From Mesorhizobium sp. AR10 (GTDB lineage: Bacteria > Pseudomonadota > Alphaproteobacteria > Rhizobiales > Rhizobiaceae): 64,000 nucleotides of DNA. The DNA lies in assembly GCF_024746795.1 (NCBI RefSeq), contig NZ_CP080524.1, positions 2,768,001 through 2,832,000 of the forward strand. The letters are read 5' to 3'. A model generated the notes under the pieces. The model was not told the DNA's origin. It did not search any database and worked only from the letters and a program-made list of their open reading frames with translations. The translations under genes were made by a program, and so were the position numbers. The first letter of the stretch is position 1. The number at the start of each line of letters is the position of its first letter. Below are positions 55,881 through 63,523 of the stretch, one piece after another.

Positions 55881-57500
55881 CTAGCCGCCTGTTTTCCGAT
55901 TGCCCAGGATGATATCCGCCCCCTTCATCGCGATCATCGCCGTCGGCGTATTGGTGTTTCCGGAGACGATCAGAGGCATGACGGATGCATCCACAACACG
56001 AAGCCCATCCACGCCGTGGAAGCGAAGAGAAGCGTCAACCACAGCCTGCCTGTCTGCCGCCTTACCCATCCGCGCCGTGCCCACTGGATGGAAGATTGTC
56101 GTTCCTATGTCGCCAGCTGCCTTCGCGAGGGCTTCGGCATCGTCTCCGATCGACTGTCCTGGCAGATACTCTTCGGGGTGGAGGTGGCGCAGGGCCTCTT
56201 GTTTCATCAGCCGACGCGTGACGCGTATCGCATCGGCGGCCACCTGACGATCCTCGTCGGTGCTCAGATAGTTAGGTTTGATGGAAGGAGGCTTCGCCGG
56301 GTCAGGCGACGTAATTTTGACGTTGCCGCGCGAAGTCGGGCGCAGATTGCATGCTGCGACCGTTATCGCCGAGAAACGGTGCAGCGGGTCACCGAATTTA
56401 TCCAGCGAAAGCGGCTGCACATGGAACTCGATGTTTGCTCGATCTTGCGTTGGATCCGAACGCGTGAAGATGCCAAGCTGTGATGGGGCCATTGTCAGCG
56501 GTCCCCGCCGCCGCACGGCGTAGTCCAGGCCCATCAGTCCCTTCTGGAAGAGGGAGTGATAGGTATCGTTGAGTGTTCGCGCCCCGCGGACCTTGTATAT
56601 TGCGCGCTGCTGAAGGTGGTCCTGCAGGTTTTGTCCGACGCCCGGACGATCGATGATGCAGTCGACGCCGGCCTCTCGAAGCCACTTGCCTGGCCCGATA
56701 CCGGAGCGATGCAGAATCTGCACCGAGCCGATTGCTCCGGCGCTCAGGATTATTTCGCCGCGCGTGTGTGCCACTTGCTGCGAGCCGTCTGCGCGGTAAA
56801 AGCGGACTCCGCTGACGCGATTGTCCTTCACCAACAGCCGATCGACGAGGACATCGGTTGCAAGTTCCAGGTTGGATCTGCCGAGCGCCGGTTTGAGAAA
56901 GCCCCTCGCGGATGACCAGCGGCGGCCCCGCTTCTGGTTCACGTGGAAATAGCCGGCGCCTTCATTGTCGCCGGTGTTGAAGTCGTCCGATCTGGGTACC
57001 CCCATTTCGATCGCGGCATCGCGCACGGCGTCAAGGATCGGCCATGAAAGCCGCGGAGCCTCTACGCGCCATCCTCCGCCGACACCGTGATGCGGCCCAT
57101 TCCCCAGGAAGTGATCCTCAAGCCGGCGAAACACCGGAAGCACATCGCTCCAGCCCCAGCCGGGCAAGCCGAGGTTACGCCAGGTGTCATAGTCGGCGGC
57201 CTGACCGCGCATCGCGATCATTGCGTTGATTGCCGACGACCCGCCAATGACCTTTCCACGCGGATAGGCAAGGCTCCGGCCATTCAGGCCAGGCTCGGCC
57301 TCGGTGCGAAACATCCAATCCGATTTTGGATTGCCGATCGCGAAGAGATAGCCGACTGGTATGTGAAACCAGATCCAGTTGTCTCGCCCTCCGGCCTCGA
57401 GAAGCAGGACCCGGTTCGCCGGGTCTTCCGAAAGCCGGTTCGCCAGAATGCACCCCGCGGTCCCCGCGCCGACAATGATGTAGTCGTAAGCGTCCTGCAT
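55881..57500 (-). CDS. GMC family oxidoreductase, BetA-like (copy 5)
   Basis: 539 residues. FAD motif YIIVGAGTAGCILANRLSED, YPRGKVIGGSSAINAMIAMRGQ, GAIGSVQILHRSGIGPG and HPVGTARMGKAADRQAVVDASLR. It is nearer to choline/alcohol dehydrogenases than to the other two island groups. ATG 57500 follows GAGGATCAAGG. It lies 68 bases after the 233-residue protein in the same direction and probably shares its promoter with sites B and E. Confidence 0.92.
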   Translation of the reverse strand: MQDAYDYIIVGAGTAGCILANRLSEDPANRVLLLEAGGRDNWIWFHIPVGYLFAIGNPKSDWMFRTEAEPGLNGRSLAYPRGKVIGGSSAINAMIAMRGQAADYDTWRNLGLPGWGWSDVLPVFRRLEDHFLGNGPHHGVGGGWRVEAPRLSWPILDAVRDAAIEMGVPRSDDFNTGDNEGAGYFHVNQKRGRRWSSARGFLKPALGRSNLELATDVLVDRLLVKDNRVSGVRFYRADGSQQVAHTRGEIILSAGAIGSVQILHRSGIGPGKWLREAGVDCIIDRPGVGQNLQDHLQQRAIYKVRGARTLNDTYHSLFQKGLMGLDYAVRRRGPLTMAPSQLGIFTRSDPTQDRANIEFHVQPLSLDKFGDPLHRFSAITVAACNLRPTSRGNVKITSPDPAKPPSIKPNYLSTDEDRQVAADAIRVTRRLMKQEALRHLHPEEYLPGQSIGDDAEALAKAAGDIGTTIFHPVGTARMGKAADRQAVVDASLRFHGVDGLRVVDASVMPLIVSGNTNTPTAMIAMKGADIILGNRKTGG

Positions 57501-57568
57501 CCTTGATCCTCAGTGTTACCAGATGCAATGCGCGCCGCACGAGCGTGAAAGCATACCCGATCGGCGGG

Positions 57569-58270
57569 TCAGGCCTGCTTCGGATGCAACTCGATTGCCA
57601 TCCAGATGCAGTCTTCGTCCGTCCAGCCTCTGTGCCAGGGATAGATATAGTTTCGCCTGCCCGTTACCCTCACGATCGGGTCATGAGTGTCACCCGGCGC
57701 GGTTGAAATCTCGCGATACACTTCGGCTCCTGTCTGGTCCTTGAAAATCTGTATGCGGCCGAGTCCGAAGATTTGGGTGTGTATCTCCAGGAAGGAGTGC
57801 GTGTTGTGGATGCCCGCATCCGTTCGAGCCGGCGCCCACCAGAGATTGAGCTGTATATCGTATCGTTCGGTTTCCTCGAGCGGTTCCGGATGATTGGAGA
57901 ACCGCCACGGATTGAGCGTCACCTCGCCGACGATGTCATGCTTGGAGATATAGAGGGGCGTGGTCCTGGGAAATTCTGCCATGCGGTTCCCGAACCAATC
58001 CCAGCCGTCAAGCGTGACGCCGCCGAGGTTTGTGGGGTCCGGGACGTCGACGATTGATACGCGTTCGGCCTGCGCAATCGTGCCGCCTTTCAAGATCGTG
58101 GACTTCCAGGGCGGTATCACGCCTGGGACGTCGCCAGCGACAATTATCGCCTGATTGGACAGATTGGTTACGACGCCATTCGCAGCATAGTCACGCACCC
58201 TTTCGACGAGATGCGCTCGGACAAATTTCCCGTCGAACGAAAGCGGGCGGCTGCGATTTTCTTCCTTCAT
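57569..58270 (-). CDS. Unknown-family protein with cupin-like histidine pattern
   Basis: 233 residues, soluble. I do not recognise a family. The C-terminal half has a suggestive pattern for a metal-binding cupin: HNTHSFLEIHTQIFGLGRIQIF, then GDTHDPIVRVTGRRNYIYPWHRGWTDEDCIWMAIELHP. The N-terminal part contains GDVPGVIPPWKSTILKGGT. GGAG lies six bases before ATG 58270. Co-directional with the BetA-like GMC 68 bases downstream, and 190 bases from site B. Possibly an isomerase, lyase or accessory protein of the oxidation pathway. Confidence 0.75.
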   Translation of the reverse strand: MKEENRSRPLSFDGKFVRAHLVERVRDYAANGVVTNLSNQAIIVAGDVPGVIPPWKSTILKGGTIAQAERVSIVDVPDPTNLGGVTLDGWDWFGNRMAEFPRTTPLYISKHDIVGEVTLNPWRFSNHPEPLEETERYDIQLNLWWAPARTDAGIHNTHSFLEIHTQIFGLGRIQIFKDQTGAEVYREISTAPGDTHDPIVRVTGRRNYIYPWHRGWTDEDCIWMAIELHPKQA

Positions 58271-58461
58271 TTCTTACTCCGAAAGCCAAGTGGTGCCGAG
58301 AGCCAGGCCCGTGAAAATCAGGAAGCGAAGCCTTTGGTGCTCTTGGTGAGTACATAGCTGAAATGCGGGCGCAGGTATCTTACCAACCAATGCCACCCAA
58401 CCAATGCCGTGCATGTCAGAACGGTGCATCTTCGCAACATGGGGGAGGCTGGGGGTAATCA

Positions 58462-58500
58462 CAATTTCGCATCGTTCCGATACTTGGCGCAAATTGAAGC
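58462..58500 (-). promoter_or_regulatory. 39-bp island element, site B
   Basis: Toward the 233-residue gene: GCTTCA at position 1, GCGCCA at 11, ATC at 20-22, TGCGAAATTG at 30-39, then TGA. Identical to site A at the inner half-sites and at TGCGAAATTG. Confidence 0.85.
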
Positions 58501-58628
58501 ATCGCCCAAGCCGCTTACCAAAGGGGCGGCTGTCGCGGGTTCGGCAAGGGTGGGGCCAGACAGCAGAAGTCAGGCCTGCCCAGGCTACCAAGAGGCGCGT
58601 CCCGACCTGACGACACACAGTCACACGC

Positions 58629-58667
58629 ACGCCAACCTGCGTCAGAAATCATCGTTTTGCGAAATTG
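58629..58667 (+). promoter_or_regulatory. 39-bp island element, site E
   Basis: Toward the isomerase gene: ACGCCA at position 1, GCGTCA at 11, ATC at 20-22, TGCGAAATTG at 30-39; the TGCGAAATTG end is 101 bases before ATG 58768. Confidence 0.78.
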
Positions 58668-58767
58668 CGTCGTTCTTCCGGATCAGGGAACCTACCTTGT
58701 CGACGCGGGCTAGCGTGTGCAGGCACGAACTTTCCTTCGCTCCGAAGTCCATCGCAGAAAGTGGAAG

Positions 58768-59655
58768 ATGACGCTCCAGGCCGAGAACGCCCTGATATTC
58801 AACACAACCGCCGCCAAGCGTGCGACGCTTTCTAAAGAGATCGACGTGGCGCGCTACGCGGGCTTCACCGGGATCGAGACAACCGCTGCGAAGGTCCTTA
58901 GCTACCTCGATGCAGATCATTCCGTTTCCGATCTCAAAGCGGCCCTCGGCGGACTTCCCATTTATGGGATCGGCACGGTCTTGAACATTGAGCGCCACGG
59001 TGGGGACGCCCGGTCGTTGATTTCGGACGCCCGCTCCATCTTTGAACTCGCACATCATGTCGGTGCAGGCGGCGTGCAGGTCATTACCGGCCCGCTAGAC
59101 TATCGTGAAGTCGTGCGTTTCAGGGAAGGCAAGCCAAAGGCGGGCTACCGGGGTGTGCTCGACTATGAGGAAGAAGATCGTATCGAGATCACTGCGGGAA
59201 ATCTGAAGATGCTCGCCGAGATCGCGCAAGAGTTCGATCTGATCGTTTATCTCGAGGCCCTCGCATGGTCGCCGGTCAATTCCCTGGCGCATCAAGTTGC
59301 ACTCCTGCGGAAGGCAAGCCAGGACAACCTCAAAATGGTGGTTGATTATTGGCATTGCTATGCATCCGGGGACCATCCTGAGGACGTCGCCAGGATCGAC
59401 GGTGATCTAATCTATGGGGTCCACGTTTGTGACTCCTTGCCGCTTGCAGGCGGTGTTCCGAATGAATCGGTGTTGCGCGACATACCGACGGGCGAGGGCG
59501 TTCTTGACCTCAAAGCCTGGACCGACGCCGTCAAGGCCACGGGATATGCGGGCTGGTGGTGCTCTGAGACTTTCTGTCGGAAGCTCCAGCAGGAAAATAG
59601 CTATGACGTCGCCAGCCAAATGAGGGCGCAACTGGCTAGCCTTATATCGAGCTAG
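58768..59655 (+). CDS. Sugar phosphate isomerase/epimerase family TIM-barrel protein
   Basis: 295 residues. Xylose-isomerase-like barrel: GFTGIETTAAKVLSYLD, GAGGVQVITGPLDYREVV, IVYLEALAWSPVNSLAHQ with a metal-ligand Glu, MVVDYWHCYASGDHPEDV with Asp and His, and HVCDSLPLAGGVPNES. Relatives include IolE/IolH and 3-keto-glycoside-processing enzymes. ATG 58768 has a modest AGTGGAAG site. First gene of a rightward unit headed by site E. The substrate may be a keto-sugar or keto-inositol made by the GMC enzymes. Confidence 0.85.
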   Translation: MTLQAENALIFNTTAAKRATLSKEIDVARYAGFTGIETTAAKVLSYLDADHSVSDLKAALGGLPIYGIGTVLNIERHGGDARSLISDARSIFELAHHVGAGGVQVITGPLDYREVVRFREGKPKAGYRGVLDYEEEDRIEITAGNLKMLAEIAQEFDLIVYLEALAWSPVNSLAHQVALLRKASQDNLKMVVDYWHCYASGDHPEDVARIDGDLIYGVHVCDSLPLAGGVPNESVLRDIPTGEGVLDLKAWTDAVKATGYAGWWCSETFCRKLQQENSYDVASQMRAQLASLISS

Positions 59656-59960
59656 GCAGCAAGCCGCGCTTCGGCTGGAAGTCTGGAGTGGCGGTTGGCG
59701 CTATCCGTGAAGTCTTCAGTGTGGCTGATGATGGCGACTTGGATGCCCACAATAGGTCCTTGCTGGGATTTGCAGAGCAAACGTGGATCTCCGATGCCGA
59801 GTGGCTGCGTGGGGCAGTTCGAGAGCTACGCCATATCGAAAGGGAAGGCGCCGTCAGCTATCGCATTCGCATGAACTATGCCGAAAGCGGCGGCGGCCTG
59901 CCGTACCAGCCCGTGCGCTACCGAAATCTTGTCCTCGATGCTGATCGAAACGCGGAGCTA

Positions 59961-60836
59961 ATGCAGTTGAAACGTTCTGTCACGGTCATCGGTCTTGGTT
60001 TCATGGGTTCGGCTCTCGCCCGCGCCCTGGCTTCCGCCGGTTTTAGTGTCTGCGCATGGACGCGGTCCGCCACCCGGCGAGCCGAGTTCTCGAGCGAGTT
60101 TTATGTACCCGCCTCGGCAGTCGACGCCGTCAAGGCGGCCGACGTCATTGTCCTTTGCATCACCAATTTCGACGCCTCAGCGGAGTTCCTGGGGTTAGCC
60201 GGCCTGGCTGAAGCGCTCAGAGGCAAGACACTTTTACAATTGACATCCGAGTCCCCCGAGGAAGCTCGGCGTTTCGCGGCCTTGGCCGAGCCGTTGGGTG
60301 TGGCCGTCCTCGATGGCGCGATCGCCACCATGCCGGCAAGCATCGGCAATCGCGACGCCGTCATCTATTACTCTGGCGACAGAGCCATCTTCGATCGCGC
60401 ACACGACATCCTGGCTGCAATGGCTGGCAAGCCAACATATTGCGGCGCCGATCCGTCGGATGCTTCATCGATGGACATGGCGTGGCTGAGCTTGTTCTAC
60501 AGCGCAGCGCTTGGCCTCATCCAAGGCATCGCGATCTGTCAGGCCGCCCGGCTCGATCCTTCGACCTATCTCAACGCGACCCCTTCCTATCTGCCGGAGA
60601 TCCTGGCGATGTCGAAGGATTTCGAGCGTCAGACGCGGTTGGACAATTTCACCGGCAACCAAGCCAACATGACGCTGCATCTGGGCGGTGCGGCGCAAGT
60701 GCTCGCCATCTGCGCGGCAAAAGGACTGGATACTCGACTGCCGCAGGCCGCGGTCGACCTGATCCAGAAATCCATCGACGCCGGCTGCGCGGAGCTCGAA
60801 TTCGCCGTTGCGGCCAAAGTCATCAGGCCGTCGTGA
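59961..60836 (+). CDS. NAD(P)-binding dehydrogenase, imine-reductase/6PGDH-like
   Basis: 291 residues from ATG 59961. The Rossmann motif is VTVIGLGFMGSALARALASAGFSVCAWTRS, followed by VIVLCITNFDAS and LDGAIATMPASIG. The C-terminal helical domain has SMDMAWLSLFYSAALGLIQGIAICQA, the pattern of imine reductases within the beta-hydroxyacid dehydrogenase superfamily. The frame stays open 91 codons further to GTG 59688, 32 bases past the previous stop; that stretch reads like protein but not like this family, so the true N-terminus is uncertain. Confidence 0.8.
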   Translation: MQLKRSVTVIGLGFMGSALARALASAGFSVCAWTRSATRRAEFSSEFYVPASAVDAVKAADVIVLCITNFDASAEFLGLAGLAEALRGKTLLQLTSESPEEARRFAALAEPLGVAVLDGAIATMPASIGNRDAVIYYSGDRAIFDRAHDILAAMAGKPTYCGADPSDASSMDMAWLSLFYSAALGLIQGIAICQAARLDPSTYLNATPSYLPEILAMSKDFERQTRLDNFTGNQANMTLHLGGAAQVLAICAAKGLDTRLPQAAVDLIQKSIDAGCAELEFAVAAKVIRPS

Positions 60837-60948
60837 TCGCCGACAACCGGTTTCGAGCGATGGCTGTGAAGGCAGGTGAAGCAGGCATGCAAATGGCCGA
60901 ACATCATCAACAAGCTCTATGGCGGTTTCCATTACGCAGTTCGCCTCC

Positions 60949-60986
60949 TTTCTAAAATTCTTGCAAATTTCTAAAATTCTTGCAAA
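60949..60986. repeat. Exact 19-bp tandem repeat
   Basis: TTTCTAAAATTCTTGCAAA occurs twice in a row (60949-60967 and 60968-60986), then a partial degenerate third copy. The second TTGCAA is a -35-like box for the downstream promoter. Confidence 0.85.
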
Positions 60987-61015
60987 TTCCTAAAAATCTG
61001 GTTGTATCGATCTAA
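60980..61015 (+). promoter_or_regulatory. Promoter with operator O2, copy 1
   Basis: -35-like TTGCAA at 60980, 16-base spacer, then TTGTATCGATCTAA at 61002-61015, which matches TTAGATCGATCTAA at 12 of 14 positions. Same layout as the promoter of the second TPP enzyme. Confidence 0.7.
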
Positions 61016-61040
61016 TCGTAACCAATTGTGAGGGTTGGAA

Positions 61041-61304
61041 GTGCGTCGTAGTGCTCTTGGCTGCTTGCTAAAGAGGTATGCGAAGGACGTTCGATCGTTT
61101 GTCGACAGTGCGTCAGAGCGGTCACGGTATCTGGTGAGGGTTCATGGAATTGCGCGACGCCTGGTGGACAAGCGCGGTGCAGGCTACGCGGTCAAATTCA
61201 CAAAGTTGGCCGCCGCTCGATCGTCCGGCAAGCGCGGAACTATGCTCAAGGCAATCGCGCAATCGGTTTACGATTTGACCCGACTGGACATCTACTACCA
61301 CTGA
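61041..61304 (+). CDS. Small basic protein of unknown function (uncertain)
   Basis: 87 residues from GTG 61041. The sequence is basic and helical (LLKRYAKDVRSFVDSASERSRYLVRVHGI, broken into short helices) with no known motif. An operator-bearing promoter lies 26 bases upstream and AGGG about seven bases before the GTG, which favours expression. It may equally be the leader of the downstream TPP gene. Codon character is unremarkable. Confidence 0.4.
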   Translation: MRRSALGCLLKRYAKDVRSFVDSASERSRYLVRVHGIARRLVDKRGAGYAVKFTKLAAARSSGKRGTMLKAIAQSVYDLTRLDIYYH

Positions 61305-61429
61305 CTGGCCAGGGTCCGGCACACCAGCGGCCGTTGGTCTGCAACGCCCGACCAGGTCGGTCGCGTCGTGACGACAGTCGTCTCAATCTGCCATATTTGA
61401 CTGACGCGTTGAGGTCTTGAAAAAAACTA

Positions 61430-61465
61430 TTGCAAAATCGCTCTGGGTTCGTTAGATCGATCTAA
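61430..61465 (+). promoter_or_regulatory. Promoter with operator O2, copy 2
   Basis: -35-like TTGCAA at 61430-61435, 16-base spacer, -10-like TTAGAT inside the perfect palindrome TTAGATCGATCTAA at 61452-61465. It lies 26 bases before the TPP start. The operator covers the -10 box, fitting repression. Confidence 0.8.
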
Positions 61466-61491
61466 TTGCCTAATAAGCACGGGGAACAAAA

Positions 61492-63294
61492 GTGCGGCTT
61501 ACCGGTGGACAGATCGTAGCGAAGGCCCTCAAGGCCTATGGCGTTGAGTATGTTGCGGGCATTCCCGGTCACGGGATATGGTCGTTGTTCGACGCCTTTC
61601 TTGAGGAAGGATCGAACATCCCGTTCATTCAGGTGATGCACGAGCAAAGCGCGGTCCATCTTGCTGACGGCTACTACAGGGCAAGCGGAAAAGTCATGGC
61701 CTGCTCCACGTCGATCGGGCCAGGCGCAGCGAACACCATCATCGGGCTTGCCACCTGCTACACGGACTCCGTCCCGGTCTTCTATGTTTCCGGCGGACCC
61801 GCAACCCACATGAAGGGCCATGGGGTGATGCAGGAGATCGAGCGCCAGCAGGAGAATGCTTTTCCCCGCATTACCGAGCAGGTTACCAAGCGTGCCTACA
61901 AGGCGGGGCGGGTTGACGAGCTTCCCTTCATCATGCACCGGGCCTTCAACACCATGCTGTCCGGAAGGCCGGGCCCGGTCCATGTGGAGGTACCGATGGA
62001 CCTGCAGACCGATGCCGCCGACGTGTCGATCCATCCGCTCGAGTTTCGCATGGCGACAGGCGTCGCTTATCCTGATCCTGTCGCCGTCGAGCGGGCGGCA
62101 GCTCTGCTGCTTGCCGCCGAACGTCCCGTCATCCTGGCCGGCGGGGGCGTAATCACTGCAAATGCCTCAGATGTCTTGAGCAAGCTCGCCGCCAAGGTCG
62201 GCGCAGCCGTCTCCACCACATGGAACGGCAAGGGTGCGATCCCTGAAGATCATGCGCTCAGCATCGGGGCAATCGGCCAGACCGGTACGCTCTGCGGCAA
62301 TCAGATAACCGCCGGAGCCGATGTGGTGATGTCGGTCGGCTGCCGGTTCACCGACTGGTCGGCGTCGAGCTACCGCAAGGGCGCAAGTCTATCGATCCCG
62401 CCGGCAAGGCTGATACACGTCGACATTGATCACCACGAGATCGGAAAGAACTATCCAGTAGAGGTCGGCATCGTCGCCGATGCGCGGGCGACGCTGGAGG
62501 CGATCCTCGCACTGATCTCCGATCAGCAGTCGCGGCGCTGCCTCGATAGGCGGCAAGGCTATTTTGCACGAATTCAGGCCAGCAAGTCCGATTGGGAAGC
62601 CATGCTGGCGCCGCGGCGCGACTCGCGCGAGGCGCCATTCACCTCGCAGTTTCCACTCGGCGAATTGCGCAAGGTCATGGATCGCGATGGCATCGTACTA
62701 GCGGGTTCCGGCAACACGCAAGGCGCGGTCAAGCAGACTTTCCCGGTTTATCAGCCGCGCACGCACATCACGTCCGGCTCATTCTCGCCGATGGGATGGG
62801 TGCTGCCGGCAGCCCTTGGTGCCAAGCTCGCTCAACCAGATCGCCAGGTGGTCGCGGTCATGGGCGACGGCGACTTCATGATGTCGCTACCTGAAATGGC
62901 GACCGCCGTCATGAATGACATCGGCGCCGTGTTCCTGGTTCAGAACAACCGTGGCTACATGTCGATCCGCGGCGGACAACGCAAATTTCTTGGCCGTCAC
63001 CTTGCCAGTGAGTTCAACTACCACAAGGGCAACGGGGAGCCCTATACGGCCGATCTTTCGGAGATAGCCAAAAATTTTGGGCTACCGTCCTGGAAGGTGA
63101 ATGAGGCCGACGACCTGCGCCCGGCGCTGGAGCGGGCGCTCGCTTCCGGTGGTCCTGCCCTCGTCGAGGTTACAACTGCACGGGACGCGGCCGGACCGTT
63201 TGTCACCGGATGGTGGGATTTCCCTTCGCCCGAATACTACGAAAAGGAGCAGGCCGAATACCAGGCGGGACGTGCTCTCGAACAGCATTTGTAA
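61492..63294 (+). CDS. Thiamine-diphosphate-dependent enzyme, acetolactate-synthase-like (copy 2)
   Basis: 600 residues. Same three domains as the copy at 39068: catalytic Glu in HEQSAVHLADGYYRASGK, central domain ILAGGGVITANASDVLSK, PP motif MGDGDFMMSLPEMATAVMN to QNNRG. The two proteins share VEVGIVADARATLEAIL and the VTGWWD tail, so they are paralogues in different regulons. GTG 61492 follows GGGGAAC. Controlled by the O2 operator 27 bases upstream. Likely cleaves a 2-keto or acyloin intermediate. Confidence 0.9.
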   Translation: MRLTGGQIVAKALKAYGVEYVAGIPGHGIWSLFDAFLEEGSNIPFIQVMHEQSAVHLADGYYRASGKVMACSTSIGPGAANTIIGLATCYTDSVPVFYVSGGPATHMKGHGVMQEIERQQENAFPRITEQVTKRAYKAGRVDELPFIMHRAFNTMLSGRPGPVHVEVPMDLQTDAADVSIHPLEFRMATGVAYPDPVAVERAAALLLAAERPVILAGGGVITANASDVLSKLAAKVGAAVSTTWNGKGAIPEDHALSIGAIGQTGTLCGNQITAGADVVMSVGCRFTDWSASSYRKGASLSIPPARLIHVDIDHHEIGKNYPVEVGIVADARATLEAILALISDQQSRRCLDRRQGYFARIQASKSDWEAMLAPRRDSREAPFTSQFPLGELRKVMDRDGIVLAGSGNTQGAVKQTFPVYQPRTHITSGSFSPMGWVLPAALGAKLAQPDRQVVAVMGDGDFMMSLPEMATAVMNDIGAVFLVQNNRGYMSIRGGQRKFLGRHLASEFNYHKGNGEPYTADLSEIAKNFGLPSWKVNEADDLRPALERALASGGPALVEVTTARDAAGPFVTGWWDFPSPEYYEKEQAEYQAGRALEQHL

Positions 63295-63335
63295 TTCATA
63301 TCCGTCGCTTCTCTCCTCCCTGAGACGACGGCCTC

Positions 63336-63375
63336 GCCGGTGCGCGGAAACAAGTCGCCGCGCACCGGCATTTCT
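63336..63375 (+). terminator. Terminator after the second TPP enzyme gene
   Basis: GCCGGTGCGCGG and CCGCGCACCGGC form a 12-bp stem with a 10-base loop, followed by ATTTCTCTT. Confidence 0.75.
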
Positions 63376-63477
63376 CTTGAGAAAGGTACGTGCCGCTCAG
63401 TATGGCGGCATCGGCGCGGCCGGGCCCTGTGAGGCTGATGACAAAGACGAGATTCGGCCGGGAACGCCGGGCAGATA

Positions 63478-63491
63478 ATAGATCGATCTAA
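63478..63491. promoter_or_regulatory. Operator O2, copy 3
   Basis: ATAGATCGATCTAA, differing from the perfect palindrome at one base, 32 bases before the permease start. No clear TTGCAA -35 box precedes this copy. Confidence 0.75.
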
Positions 63492-63523
63492 TACCGCCTA
63501 TTAAAGGCAAATGGGAGATCACA

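Larger units (their letters stand above)
58271..58767. other. Divergent regulatory region with two 39-bp elements
   Basis: 497 bases between the leftward 233-residue gene and the rightward isomerase gene. No protein is supported. It contains sites B and E in opposite orientation, one facing each gene. Confidence 0.75.
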
